The notes: a model not told the origin generated them from the letters alone. A DNA stretch of 64,000 nt from Candidatus Hebobacterum abditum (GCA_029821875.1 JALGXW010000012.1:1-64000), one strand, 5' to 3'; shown: positions 15,714-25,076, counted from the stretch's first letter. Program-made: numbers and translations.

Positions 15714-16691
15714 CTAGGCGCGTGCGAAGCCCGGATCGAAGGGATCGGGAAAGGCGTGATTCCGGCCCTGAGGTTCCCCGTTCGCATCGCGCAGGTGGTC
15801 GAAGTCGCCCCACCATGTGCCGGTCTCCATGGAGATGAAGGTGGCGAAAGGCGTCTCGCCGTGTGCCATCAGCTCATCGTTGATCCGCGCCCAGCGCTCG
15901 ATGTCCGTCCAGCCTGCAAGGGAGTTGGCCTTCAGCCGCCGCAGCCAGGACACGTGGCGCCTATCCTTCTCCTCTCTGTCATGGCCGTCGCGATACCATG
16001 GCCCGTCGGTGCCGACGGAGTAGAATGCCTTCCTCGACGGGCTGACGAGCCACCAGACATCGTCTCTGTTCTCTACGCGGAAGTACTTGCCGGGCGCGAA
16101 GTCGTCCGGCGGTTCCAGTCGCGTCACCGGGCCAGGCTCCGCCGGGAATTCCACTGGCGGGGCCTCATCCGCCACCGACAAATCCGCGAAGAAGACCGTG
16201 CCCTCTGTATGGCGACTCAGGCCGAGCCCGAGGCGCGCCGCCTCCGTCCCCGGCGGCAGGCGGCGGAACACGAACTCGAACGGCGTCCATTCCGCGGCCG
16301 GTTCGAGCGTCGTCCTGTCGGCGTGAAGGTATCGTCCATCGGCGTGGTACTGGACCCACACACCACCACACCGCTCCTCGACGTCCTCTGTTCGGTAGAG
16401 ACCCCGGACGGTGCCCTTGAGGAACGGCAGCGGATGGGTGTAGCTGTAACGGGCTGCCCAGCGTCCTGTGTGCCATCGCCCGACCGAGAGGGCCGGGCCC
16501 ACGTCCGGGTCCTCGACGATCTGGAATACGGCTGTTGGTTCCCCGTCAGGCCCGGGCGCAGCGAACGTCTGGGATTCCCAGAGGTCCTTCGCAATCGGCA
16601 GCTTCACTGGCTCGCCCGAGGCAGCGCCCGAGAGAGCGAGAAGCGCGAGAGAGATCATGAGCGCAGGCGTCAGCGAATCTCCGATCGCCAT
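15714..16691 (-). CDS. glycoside hydrolase, N-terminal half (split by amber codon)
   Basis: This 325-residue fragment has a signal peptide (MISLALLALSGAASG). A carbohydrate-binding-like beta domain follows (about residues 50-180, ending FADLSVADE). It ends in the start of the catalytic barrel (FYSVGTDGPWY, MAHGETPFATFI, FPDPFDPGFARA). In related enzymes FPDPFDP is followed directly by the helix now found after the stop, so this is one gene interrupted by an in-frame TAG at 15714-15716 rather than two genes. Alone it lacks both catalytic glutamates. It follows the 880-residue protein gene on the same strand, about 50 bp apart. Confidence 0.75.
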   Translation of the reverse strand: MAIGDSLTPALMISLALLALSGAASGEPVKLPIAKDLWESQTFAAPGPDGEPTAVFQIVEDPDVGPALSVGRWHTGRWAARYSYTHPLPFLKGTVRGLYRTEDVEERCGGVWVQYHADGRYLHADRTTLEPAAEWTPFEFVFRRLPPGTEAARLGLGLSRHTEGTVFFADLSVADEAPPVEFPAEPGPVTRLEPPDDFAPGKYFRVENRDDVWWLVSPSRKAFYSVGTDGPWYRDGHDREEKDRRHVSWLRRLKANSLAGWTDIERWARINDELMAHGETPFATFISMETGTWWGDFDHLRDANGEPQGRNHAFPDPFDPGFARA

Positions 16692-16742
16692 TCCGTCTGG
16701 GTCTCCTGTCCGCGAGGCACGTCCTTACAGGCCGGCCAGTGC

Positions 16743-19385
16743 TTACTTCAGCGCGTCAAGCGCCTCCGTCAGAATGCTGACAGCCGCCCTTTCGCGTTCG
16801 AGCGCTCGTTGGACGGCGCTCGAGCCGGCCAGTCGCCGCGCCTTCGTCCGCCCCGCATTGGAGGGTGCATCGTGCCCCAACTCGTTGTAGAACTCCCGCC
16901 ACGCCGCGTAGGCGGCGCGGTATTCGCGCGCCGCACGGGCGATCTCCTCAGATACTCCCGCCGGGAAGAGGTCGGCGTGAGCGACACGCTCCAGGTACAC
17001 GGCCGTCGAGTTGCGGAGGGTCCACTGCGGGTTGATATCGTGACACGCGCTCCAGTCCTCGTAGGCAGCGGTGTCGGCGCAGTCGGCTGCGTATGCTTCC
17101 ATCGCTTCGAGGCCGAACTTCGCCTTCGGGAACTCGCGCCGCGCGGCCTCGGGAGGTTCGGTGCTCCACGCGGCGAGATCGCGCATGACGCGGACCGCCG
17201 TCTCACGAGGAGGGAGAGGATCGGCGCGGCGCGAAAAGCGGCCGAGTCTATGCGGCCAGTCACTCATCTCTGCCACGAACTTCGGCCACGGCCACCACTC
17301 GGCGATGGTGTCGGGTCCGTCGGCCATGACGAGGACCGTGCGGTCCCCCCTCTCCGGCGCCTCCTGGTACCCACCGATGAGGAGGTTCTCCCAGTACCAG
17401 CCCTTGAGGGGACGGCCCGAGTCGATGCTCTCCTTGATGATCGACCACGCGGCATCCACGTCCTCGAAAGTCACCCACTCGTAGCCGAACCCAGTGGCCT
17501 CCGCGATCCGCCGATCCATGTCGATGTGGAGGTTGGCGTATTTGGGCATGAACTCGCCGGGCTCGTAGGCGAACAACGCCGACGCGCCGGAGACGGCGGA
17601 CACCGTGTCGAAGTCGACATCAGTCCAACCGGCGGCCCGCATTTCGATGAGGTGCATGACGAGGTAGACGCAGGGCTGGGGATAGACGGTATCGGCGAAG
17701 GCGATCTGGTGACTGGCGAGGTCATCAGTGAAGCTCCGGAAATCGTTGGCCACGTTCGCCAACAGCACGGAGCGGCCCATCTCGTCGTCGTCGACGCCCG
17801 TCTCCGCCTTCTCGATCACGCAGATCCGACGGTTGACGCCATCGACTGCCCACAGATTCTCGCCATCGAAGGCGAGGCCGGCGGTTCCGCCCTGGAAGAC
17901 CCGGTCGCCCCAGTCCAGCAGCCTGCCGTCGTAGCTGGTCTTGATGACAGTGTGCGCCCAGAAGTCGGCATGCCAGACGCCATCGGGCGTCGGGGTGAAG
18001 CAGTTCGGCCCCGGCCCGGCGAGGATCTTCAATTGCCGCTCATCCGGGCTTGCCGGCTTCAGTTCTCTCCCCTCCGGGCTTGCCGGGTCGATGACGATGA
18101 TGCCCGGCGAGAACTCATCGACGACCCATATCTTGCCATTGACCTGATTTGCCGCGCCGACCCAGGTCCAGTCGGTTTCGTCGATCGTGATGTCCTGCTT
18201 GATCTCTCCGGTAGCCGCGTCAACCTTGAGCAGCTTCTTCGGATCGCTCTGAGTGACGGCGAGGCAGTCGTCCCACCAGCCGATGGCGACGACGTTGTCG
18301 ACGGGAAGCTCGAGCGTCTTCAGCACTTCGCCGCCGCTGGGGGAGACGGCAATGGCCGAGTTGCTCTCGCGATCATAGACCCAGAGGCGCTCGCCGTCCC
18401 AGGCCATCGTCCAGAGATCAGCGCCGGGCGCGGGGATGGAGCGCACAATCTTCCAGTCCCGGGGCACCGGCGGGAGATCGCGCAGCGTGTCGAAGTAGCC
18501 ATGGGTCTTGAGGGCCCTGAAGACGAACAAGCTGTTGTCGCGCCAGCTGCCGTCCGACCGCTGTCCGCGGAGAAGCATGGGTATCTGCTTTTGCACGAGG
18601 GCGCGGGCCTCGGGTAGATCGATCTGCCCCGACGCGTCGAGAAAGCCGTAGGGGTCGTTGTAGGCGGAGCAGCCGGCGGCATTCATCGAATCGGCCACTC
18701 GACGCATGCCCTCAGCGATGGTAGACGCGGTGTCGACGATGTCGCGTCCGGCCCAGAGCGCGCTCCAGAAGACCTCTGGAGTCCACGGGCATCCTTCCCA
18801 CGGGCCGTTCCACTCCTCGGGGTGCTCCACGTACCACTTGAGCGAGAACATAACTTCGGGAATGTCGCTGCGGCCGAGCAGGCATAATGCGTGGAGGGCG
18901 TAGATGGAGAGAGCGCCATCCTTCTCCACCCACTCGTTTGCATTCTGCCCGGCCCGCTTCTGTCGCAGAAGCGCTTCTACCCCACGCTCGATCTCCGGGG
19001 AATCCGCGGGGAAGCCCAGCTGGAGAAGCCGCAGGATGCGTTCGCCGGTCTCCTTGGTGGTATCTCCGAAGCTCCCGTCCTCGCGCTGCTCGGCCAGAAT
19101 CTCGTCGACCTGTGCCTGGATGATGGCGGCGTCGCCGTCTTTGGGCTGCTCGAAAACGAACGTCCGCACGAGCGCGCCTTGCAGGGAGTCGTCGTTCTCG
19201 ACGAAGGTCATGGGGTCAATGCGGAAGCCACAGGTGAGACCTGTCTTGTGGGTTGGACTCGGCTGGGGAAGAGAGGATGACAAGAGAGCGTCTCCTTCCG
19301 ACGGACTGCTCCCGACAACGACACGAGAACAGGGTCCGGCTGTCAGCAGGACGGCTACAAGCGGGCACAGGAGCCTGGGCGACAT
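16743..19385 (-). CDS. large secreted multidomain protein (cyclase-like repeats plus propeller-like region)
   Basis: This 880-residue exported protein has an N-terminal signal peptide. Three regions are visible. At about 95-300 there are helical repeats like those of squalene-cyclase/prenyltransferase toroids (REDGSFGDTTKETGERILRLL, QRSDGSWRDNSLFVFRAL). At about 315-560 there are beta-propeller-like repeats (LWTMAWDGERLWVYDRES, GLAFDGENLWAVDG). At about 580-880 a region with GGYQEAPERGDRTVLVMADG resembles C39/BtrH-like folds but has no clear catalytic triad. GGAGGGG precedes the ATG by 4 nt. A 30-bp imperfect tandem repeat lies in the propeller part. The function is unknown. A long open frame on the opposite strand here is a shadow. 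Confidence 0.8.
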   Translation of the reverse strand: MSPRLLCPLVAVLLTAGPCSRVVVGSSPSEGDALLSSSLPQPSPTHKTGLTCGFRIDPMTFVENDDSLQGALVRTFVFEQPKDGDAAIIQAQVDEILAEQREDGSFGDTTKETGERILRLLQLGFPADSPEIERGVEALLRQKRAGQNANEWVEKDGALSIYALHALCLLGRSDIPEVMFSLKWYVEHPEEWNGPWEGCPWTPEVFWSALWAGRDIVDTASTIAEGMRRVADSMNAAGCSAYNDPYGFLDASGQIDLPEARALVQKQIPMLLRGQRSDGSWRDNSLFVFRALKTHGYFDTLRDLPPVPRDWKIVRSIPAPGADLWTMAWDGERLWVYDRESNSAIAVSPSGGEVLKTLELPVDNVVAIGWWDDCLAVTQSDPKKLLKVDAATGEIKQDITIDETDWTWVGAANQVNGKIWVVDEFSPGIIVIDPASPEGRELKPASPDERQLKILAGPGPNCFTPTPDGVWHADFWAHTVIKTSYDGRLLDWGDRVFQGGTAGLAFDGENLWAVDGVNRRICVIEKAETGVDDDEMGRSVLLANVANDFRSFTDDLASHQIAFADTVYPQPCVYLVMHLIEMRAAGWTDVDFDTVSAVSGASALFAYEPGEFMPKYANLHIDMDRRIAEATGFGYEWVTFEDVDAAWSIIKESIDSGRPLKGWYWENLLIGGYQEAPERGDRTVLVMADGPDTIAEWWPWPKFVAEMSDWPHRLGRFSRRADPLPPRETAVRVMRDLAAWSTEPPEAARREFPKAKFGLEAMEAYAADCADTAAYEDWSACHDINPQWTLRNSTAVYLERVAHADLFPAGVSEEIARAAREYRAAYAAWREFYNELGHDAPSNAGRTKARRLAGSSAVQRALERERAAVSILTEALDALK
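18027..18086 (-). repeat. imperfect 30-bp tandem repeat within the 880-aa gene
   Basis: Two 30-bp units (18027-18056 and 18057-18086) share CTTC at one end and TCCGGGCTTGCCGG at the other, with 6 mismatches between. They encode the repeated peptide PASPxxRxLK. Confidence 0.85.
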
Positions 19386-19552
19386 GAGCCCCTCCGTCGA
19401 ATTGGGGTAATGTGCTATTCGGGTCCAGCGTCTGTGCTCCTCTCTCGGAACACTACCAGGAGCCTTGGGGGAGGTGCAAGGCGTCGCGTGGAATAGGTAG
19501 CTACTACGTTCGTCACCGCAGCAATGCTTGCAGCTACAAATGGAGCACGAGA

Positions 19553-20326
19553 TTGAGTAAACTCATTCGGACGGACTTCCACATCCACAGCTTCCTGTCG
19601 GACTGTGCCGCTCCCACGGCCACGCTCGAGGCCGTTGTGGCGGCCGGGCGTGAAGCTGAACTGGAAGCGATCGGCATCTCAGACCACGTGTTCTTCGGCC
19701 GCCATCGGGGGAGGCCTGCGATTGCGCGCAGGGCGCTCCCCAGGGAAGTCGATGGCATGAGCGTCTGTGTGGGCTGTGAGGCGGACATGCAGGCCCCGGA
19801 TCGCGTCGCCATAGACGCCGAGTTCGCGGCCGGGCTCGACTACGTGATGGTGTCCGCGAGCCACCTCTATGACCCCGGAGTGGAGCAGGAGTTCATCGAC
19901 GAACCGCGGTCCATGGTTGCATACATGTTGGACCTCATGCGGGGAGCGATCAACCTTGGCTATGTGGACATCATCGTACACCCACTGCACGTCCCCGCGT
20001 GTCGATACTCATTCGCCGACTTCGCAAAGGCGGCAGACGAGGCGAACCTGCGGAGCGTTGCGCGGATGGCCGCCGAGGCCGGGGTCGCCATGGAGTGCAA
20101 TCCGCGCTTCCTCCGGGCGGCGCCCGAGGAGGCGAAGCGGCTGTTTTCGGCGTTCCTCGAGGAAGACTGCATCCTGTCGATCAACAGCGATGCCCACCGC
20201 CCCAGCTCCATCGGCTGCCGCGGCCCGGGGTTTGCCACGGAGGAGGCGCTGCGGGCCCTTGGGATCGACGAGGATCGCCTGTTTCAGATCGGGGAGACCG
20301 CGACACGGGCCCTGCGGAGTCGGTAG
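19553..20326 (+). CDS. PHP-domain phosphoesterase
   Basis: This 257-residue metal-dependent phosphoesterase is of the PHP family (HisK/PolX-like domain). The metal-ligand motifs are in order: TDFHIHSFLSD near the start, GISDHVFF, VGCEAD, VSASHL, VHPLHV, CNPR and the final NSDAHRP. The start is set at TTG 19553, preceded 7 nt by GGAG, because the longer upstream frame has no homology-like content. It is divergent from the 880-residue protein gene. It may be histidinol phosphatase-like, but the his genes lie 10 kb away and the substrate is not determinable. Confidence 0.85.
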   Translation: MSKLIRTDFHIHSFLSDCAAPTATLEAVVAAGREAELEAIGISDHVFFGRHRGRPAIARRALPREVDGMSVCVGCEADMQAPDRVAIDAEFAAGLDYVMVSASHLYDPGVEQEFIDEPRSMVAYMLDLMRGAINLGYVDIIVHPLHVPACRYSFADFAKAADEANLRSVARMAAEAGVAMECNPRFLRAAPEEAKRLFSAFLEEDCILSINSDAHRPSSIGCRGPGFATEEALRALGIDEDRLFQIGETATRALRSR

Positions 20327-20452
20327 CGGCCCCTACTGGGGACGCCTGGAAGGCGCCGCGCCGGCCCGCACCTCCGGGTACAATGTGCCAAGAGTCTCGC
20401 GCGGTGCCTACTCAGCGCTCTGCCGCCGCCCCCGGCACTGCCGCTCAGCGGC

Positions 20453-21733
20453 CTATGGAGGCGCCCCTCCGCCCATGCCTCCCTGTACCGCCCCGGGAAT
20501 CGCCGGCGGAGGAGGGGGAGGCGGTCCCGCGTCCGCTGGATGTGTCGGTTGCCGGCCGGCCCACGGCTTCGTAACGAGCCGAGAGCCCACGACGGTGTGT
20601 GCGCTGACCCACCAGGACTCGTAGGCCGTGCGCCACTCGAGCAGCGAGCTCTGCAGCTCAGGCGGCATGGCGACGAGGAAGGTGCGCGACGTCGGCGGCT
20701 TCCCAGGGATAGGCGGATAGGTTGCGTCAATGCTTATGAAGACTACGCGCGCCGGCGGGGGGCACGGCTCTACCCCAGGCAGTTTCATGCCAAGTGCATT
20801 GCCAGTCAGCCCGGGACTCTGGGTGCCGCTTCCGGCGTAGTCGAACACTACCGTGGTGATATCGAAGTGTCGCGCGCGTGCCTCGGGAGTCCTCCGGTAA
20901 TCCAGCGGCTGCTGCCAGATGCGGTTCGTGTACAGACGCTTGACATCTACTGCCGCCGTGACGGCCTCCCGGTGGGCCGGAGTGAGATCATCGAACGCGA
21001 GCAGGAGCCTGCCCTGCCGGCGGAGCTGTCGCAGTTGGCCAGGAGTGAGCTCGGCATAGAGGCGGTAGATCGAACGTCTCGGCAGCCAGTAGGACCGCAG
21101 GAACGTCACCTCGTTTCTGGCCGTGCGCGTGGCTGAGTAACCTTGTGCCGCAGCCCTCATCTCGTGCTCCCGGATCCGGTCCTGGCTGAGCTGGGGCGCC
21201 GGCGGGCGCGGCCCCCCGGACCAGGCCGTCATCGTCCAGTGGGGGAACAGCGGCAGGCCATCTCGCACCCACTCCACACGCTCGGGTGCGCACGCCACGG
21301 TGAGCTTCTTCCAGGTCTTCTTCTCCGGGCTCTGGAGGCAGAACTCGACAACGTTCTCCTCGCATTCCCAGAGCAGCGTGGACCGGCGAGTCTTATCTTC
21401 ATCCAGGTATTCGGCCGGCGGATCACACCCCCAGCGGGGGACGTTGAACCAGGTGGCGAGCTTGGCGGCGGCCTCATCGTCCAGGTCCTCACCGGAGAAG
21501 TGGACTTTCTCGCCGGAATGCAGCCTTTGGAGATCGGGTGCCGGGAGGGCGGCATAGAGGGCGTAGAGGGGGCCGCACGCCTCGTGCTCCTCCGGCAGGT
21601 AGAGTTCCCAGACGGCTTCCGGCAGGCGAGGGAGTGGCTCTGCGGCTTGTGCTGATGTAATCGCGAGCGGCGTCGCGACGAGGGCCAGCACGGCGATGCA
21701 CGCAGGCGAAACGACAGCACATAGGCGCGCCAT
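20453..21733 (-). CDS. secreted protein of unknown function, Pro/Gly-rich tail
   Basis: This 426-residue protein has a clear signal peptide ending AQAAE. The body has no motif I recognise; it contains four scattered Cys in the first third (about residues 50-155) and basic, aromatic-rich segments. The C-terminus is low-complexity (PPPPPPPAIPGAVQGGMGGG). AAGGGGGA precedes the ATG by 5 nt. It is convergent with the PHP gene and lies downstream of another secreted protein gene on the same strand. The start and reading frame are well supported; the function is unknown. Confidence 0.7.
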   Translation of the reverse strand: MARLCAVVSPACIAVLALVATPLAITSAQAAEPLPRLPEAVWELYLPEEHEACGPLYALYAALPAPDLQRLHSGEKVHFSGEDLDDEAAAKLATWFNVPRWGCDPPAEYLDEDKTRRSTLLWECEENVVEFCLQSPEKKTWKKLTVACAPERVEWVRDGLPLFPHWTMTAWSGGPRPPAPQLSQDRIREHEMRAAAQGYSATRTARNEVTFLRSYWLPRRSIYRLYAELTPGQLRQLRRQGRLLLAFDDLTPAHREAVTAAVDVKRLYTNRIWQQPLDYRRTPEARARHFDITTVVFDYAGSGTQSPGLTGNALGMKLPGVEPCPPPARVVFISIDATYPPIPGKPPTSRTFLVAMPPELQSSLLEWRTAYESWWVSAHTVVGSRLVTKPWAGRQPTHPADAGPPPPPPPAIPGAVQGGMGGGAPP

Positions 21734-21960
21734 GTGTTCCCCCTTCAGTGCGCGAGGTGGGCCGGACTCTCGGCGCAGTGGATTAGACGGTCTACGAGGA
21801 CGAGAAGTTCCGCACGTCGGCGTCTTGTGCGGGTCGTCCCCACAGGTGTCGCTTGCCGGCGCCGCCCCTGCTCAAGAAGGCGGCCGGCCAGGGTCAGTTG
21901 CATCGCGCGCAAGATGCTCTATGGCAACTGGAAGCAGGTGAAAGGGGACGCGGCAACAGA

Positions 21961-21985
21961 GGGGCGGGGCCGTAGGCCCCGCCCC
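21961..21985 (-). terminator. GC-rich hairpin, probable terminator
   Basis: An 11-bp perfect stem of G and C (21961-21971 with 21975-21985) with a 3-nt loop lies 28 bp beyond the stop of the minus-strand gene ending at 22013. There is no clear T run, only CCCCTTTC further on. Confidence 0.55.
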
Positions 21986-22012
21986 CGTGGCTGTGAGGGG
22001 CACTGCAACGGA

Positions 22013-22732
22013 CTACTCGCCTGCCGGGGCCTCCGCACTCTCGGCCGTCTGGGCGTCTTCCGCCTCCGACTCTTCCTGCTTCTCACACTGCGTGTCCGGC
22101 GCCGGCTGGCTGGCGCGCGCCGCCAGGAACTTGGGCACCACCTCGCTGCCGCTGGCGCGGACGAGCTGAGCGAGGAGATCGCCGATGGGCTGGCGAGTCG
22201 TGAGCAGCGCGACAACCAGCTCGTCCTCGTTGGGCCGGATGGCCGCGAAGATCCCTTTGCCTCCCGGCGCAACCATGGCGAGGATGTTCTCCCCGCTGCC
22301 GGTGCGGATCGTGGCGAGACGTGTCCAGCCGCGGGGGGCCATCTTCGCGCCGTAGTAGTCGATGACGTCGAGCTCGGCGGCGGACTCGTCCGTCTTCATG
22401 ACGAGAACGACAACGCGGGACAGACTCTTGACCAGTTCCTTGGCCGGCTCGATGATCGGCTCGGCCATCGCGGCCTGCGGGGGCAAGGCCTGACCGGCCG
22501 CGGCCTGCTGCTTGAACGTGACGGCCGCCTCATCGAGCACGCCACCGATGAGCTGGACGGCTGCCTCTCCATTTACATCGATCTCGACCTCGACGGCGGC
22601 TCCCTCGCACACGAGTTGCTCGACGTCCAGCGGCTCGTCAGCGGCGGCGACTGTAGGCGTTGCCGTCAGGAACGCGCCCGTCAGGGCCGTGGCGACGACA
22701 AGCACGACAGATCCGATCCTACGTACCTCCAT
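22013..22732 (-). CDS. secreted protein of unknown function
   Basis: This 239-residue protein has a signal peptide (VVLVVATALTGAFLTATPTVAAA). An alpha/beta domain follows (about residues 40-200) with IDYYGAKMAPRGWTRLATI and VVALLTTRQPIGDLLAQL, reminiscent of DUF4252-like small envelope proteins. The tail is acidic (about the last 25 residues). The ribosome site GGAGGAGG is strong. It is not assigned to a pathway. A hairpin follows its stop. Confidence 0.7.
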   Translation of the reverse strand: MEVRRIGSVVLVVATALTGAFLTATPTVAAADEPLDVEQLVCEGAAVEVEIDVNGEAAVQLIGGVLDEAAVTFKQQAAAGQALPPQAAMAEPIIEPAKELVKSLSRVVVLVMKTDESAAELDVIDYYGAKMAPRGWTRLATIRTGSGENILAMVAPGGKGIFAAIRPNEDELVVALLTTRQPIGDLLAQLVRASGSEVVPKFLAARASQPAPDTQCEKQEESEAEDAQTAESAEAPAGE

Positions 22733-23003
22733 GCCTTTTCCTCCTCCCTCCTGGAAGGGCGTGATGTTGGAGCTCTGGGCCCATGTCCGGTCGCCCCGAA
22801 CAAGGTCGCCCAGCAGCCACCCTGGCGCTGAACGAAGGTCGCTCGTCTCATAATACGAACGGAGGGGGGGATTGGTTTCAGCATCCTACGTGATTCCGGG
22901 GAGCGCGCCTCGTCCGCTCGGCAGCCCTGGGCAACGCCCTCCAGGGAAGTTGGGGACAAGCGGGGTATGATGCGGTTGACCACTCCGAGATAGGAGGCTC
23001 CGT

Positions 23004-23921
23004 ATGGATGCCCTCACCCAAAGTGTGCGTCGGACAGCCCTGGAGAGCGGCGCCGACCTCGTCGGGTTCGCCCCGATCTCGCGCTTCGAGGGCGCGCCCG
23101 AAGACTGCCACCCCCACACGATCTTCCCGCAGACTCGCAGCGTCGTGGCCGTGGCAGTCAGGCAGCCGCGAGGCACGCTGAAAGCGGCCGAGGAGGGGAC
23201 GTACTTCCAGGCCTATTCGGCCGACGCGTACTGGTATCTGAACGAGGTGCTCGCGATACAGATGCTGCGGGCGATCACGATGGTGCTGGAGGAGGAGGGC
23301 TACACGAGCGTCCCGGTGCACAACCCCTTCCACCCGCATGCCGGTCGACAACTTCGCGACGATCAGCCAGCTGGGCCTGACGGAATCGTATCTCTGCGGG
23401 TGGTGGGGGTGGCCGCTGGTCTGGGAGAGCTGGGGCACTCCAAGGTCTTCCTCACTCCGCAGTTCGGCCCGAGGCAGCGGGTGTTCGCCGTGTTGACGGA
23501 GGCGGAGCTGGAGCCGACACCACTGTTCGCCGGGGAAGTATGCGACGGCTGTCTCGCCTGCGTGCGGGAGTGTGAGGCGTGCGCCATCGGTGAAGAACGC
23601 AGCGTGAAGGTGAGAATAGAGGGCCGCGAGTACTCTCATGCCCCTCTCGATACCGGCAAGTGCGGGCGGGTGCACTGGGGTGTGGATCCGCCCTACTCGC
23701 CGTTCTGGTTGGGAGGCGAACCGGAGGGGGAGGAGCCGGGCTACCACACGTGGCTCAAGCATCGCTTCCGTCATTTCTCCGTCTGCGTTGGGCGGGGATG
23801 TCTCCGCTCGTGTCTCGACCATCTTGAGAGAGCACGGCGGATCGACGCGACGTTCAAAACGCCGCTGATTGAGCGCGAGCGGTACCGCTTTGGCGAAACG
23901 GGCTCCGGCTACAGGGCGTGA
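23004..23921 (+). CDS. QueG-like iron-sulfur protein
   Basis: This 305-residue protein resembles the epoxyqueuosine reductase/reductive dehalogenase-related family. The N-terminal part (SGADLVGFAPISRF) looks like its cobalamin-type domain. The ferredoxin-like motif CDGCLACVRECEACAIG lies near residues 180-195, with further Cys at GKCGRVHW and CVGRGCLRSCLDHL. It is shorter than full QueG and its second cluster is atypical, so it may be a paralogue without tRNA-modifying activity. AGGAGG lies 8 nt before the ATG. It stands alone between divergent and convergent neighbours. Confidence 0.8.
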   Translation: MDALTQSVRRTALESGADLVGFAPISRFEGAPEDCHPHTIFPQTRSVVAVAVRQPRGTLKAAEEGTYFQAYSADAYWYLNEVLAIQMLRAITMVLEEEGYTSVPVHNPFHPHAGRQLRDDQPAGPDGIVSLRVVGVAAGLGELGHSKVFLTPQFGPRQRVFAVLTEAELEPTPLFAGEVCDGCLACVRECEACAIGEERSVKVRIEGREYSHAPLDTGKCGRVHWGVDPPYSPFWLGGEPEGEEPGYHTWLKHRFRHFSVCVGRGCLRSCLDHLERARRIDATFKTPLIERERYRFGETGSGYRA

Positions 23922-23941
23922 GCCCTGGGCGCTGCACGAGA

Positions 23942-23968
23942 ACAGGGGACGGCGAGGCCGTCCCCTGT
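23942..23968. terminator. 12-bp palindrome between convergent genes
   Basis: A perfect 12-bp stem (23942-23953 with 23957-23968) has the loop GAG. It lies between convergent stops and could end transcripts from both sides. It shares the core GGGACGGC/GCCGTCCC with the hairpin at 25077-25104. Confidence 0.6.
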
Positions 23969-24000
23969 AGAGAGGGTAAACCCATTAGCTGGGAGCCGCG

Positions 24001-24855
24001 TCAGTAGTCGGCGACTGGGATCCTGTAGGTGATTCTGGCGAATAGGTCCTGTTCGCCGAGGCCGAGGCCCCCGGGGGAGGCATTGGTCGTGCCGAACTCG
24101 AAGTCGATCTGCCTGTCGATCGGATAGCGGAGCAGGCTGGAGAACACAGGGTCACTCTCGAGGTCGGCGTCCTTGAAGCGATACTCGACGGCGAACGCGA
24201 TATTGTTCTTGAACAGCACTTCCATCCCGAGGAACCACTCCAGTAGGGAGGCGCTGTCGCCGAAGTCCGGGTTCACGCTGAGGTAGTAGATCCCCACGGT
24301 CCCGTCGACGCGTGTGTGGGGCGGTCGGGCCCAGGGCCACTCGCCAGTGTAGGCTGGCACGAGCTGCTTCGTCAACACGAAGTAGGCGCGTAGCGACTCC
24401 GTATCGGTGAAGAACGGCACGTCTTGGTACATGGTCAGGGAGTCGGTCCACCGCCCGAGGCTCATCCCGACAGCAGCATCGAGGCCGCTCCAGAGGCCGC
24501 GTGTCGGCATGATCCCCTCGCGGAACCGATACTTGCCGCCGAATTCCCATACATCGGTGTCCTGGCCATTGGAGGCACGAGTGTACATCGCCCAGAACTC
24601 CGCATCGCTGGAAACGCCTTTGAGGAAGTTGAACGACCACATGGAGACGTCGATATCCTCGAGCCCGTACATAGCCTCGACACGGAAGCTTCGATAGCCG
24701 GCGGCCGTCTGCCATTCATTCACCGGAGCGATGCGAGCCGTCGGCAGCATGACTATGCCGGTCGGACCGGCCACTGACGGGACGACGGCGAGGGCCGAGG
24801 CGCCGCAGGCCGCCAGTAGCGCCCCCGCGAGTGCAAGAGGCAGCCACAATCTCAT
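24001..24855 (-). CDS. outer-membrane-like beta-barrel protein (paralogue A)
   Basis: This 284-residue exported protein has an N-terminal signal region (about residues 3-23). It then has the motif VPSVAGPTGIVMLPTARIAP, followed by alternating aromatic/polar strands (GMEVLFKNNIAFAVEYRFKD) and a C-terminal ARITYRIPV strand. This pattern suggests a beta-barrel of the outer envelope. It is clearly related to the next gene upstream (25182-26033): the same GPTGIV start, the same EYR-x-KD/EDxD segment and the same EIGTTNAxPxGxGL-like end. GGGGAAGG precedes the ATG. The cargo or role is unknown. Confidence 0.75.
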   Translation of the reverse strand: MRLWLPLALAGALLAACGASALAVVPSVAGPTGIVMLPTARIAPVNEWQTAAGYRSFRVEAMYGLEDIDVSMWSFNFLKGVSSDAEFWAMYTRASNGQDTDVWEFGGKYRFREGIMPTRGLWSGLDAAVGMSLGRWTDSLTMYQDVPFFTDTESLRAYFVLTKQLVPAYTGEWPWARPPHTRVDGTVGIYYLSVNPDFGDSASLLEWFLGMEVLFKNNIAFAVEYRFKDADLESDPVFSSLLRYPIDRQIDFEFGTTNASPGGLGLGEQDLFARITYRIPVADY

Positions 24856-25012
24856 TTGCCTTCCCCTTTCTTGGTGCTGATGCCTGTGGGATAGCTGTAG
24901 CGCCCGCCCCAGCGCGAAGGCAAGGCGCGTGTCCAGGCTCTGCTCCGACTAGGACTTCTGTTTCCTCGCACCACCTCCTCCTTGCTCGCTGTCAACCGGG
25001 AGAGGCTGACAC

Positions 25013-25040
25013 ATTCTACCACTCCTGGAGATATCAGCAA
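25013..25040 (-). promoter_or_regulatory. possible promoter for the beta-barrel paralogue A gene
   Basis: Read on the minus strand, TTGCTG (25040-25035) and TAGAAT (25018-25013) are 16 bp apart. A transcript from here would have a leader of about 150 nt before the ATG at 24855. Confidence 0.35.
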
Positions 25041-25076
25041 TAGGGGTGGGGTTGATCGTTCCCTTGGGAGACGCGA

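Noticed and set aside
15597-18617. 1006-codon open frame on the plus strand
   Set aside because: It lies opposite the glycosidase and the 880-residue protein genes, is rich in Arg/Pro/Gly with no recognisable domain, and is the shadow frame expected from high-GC coding DNA.
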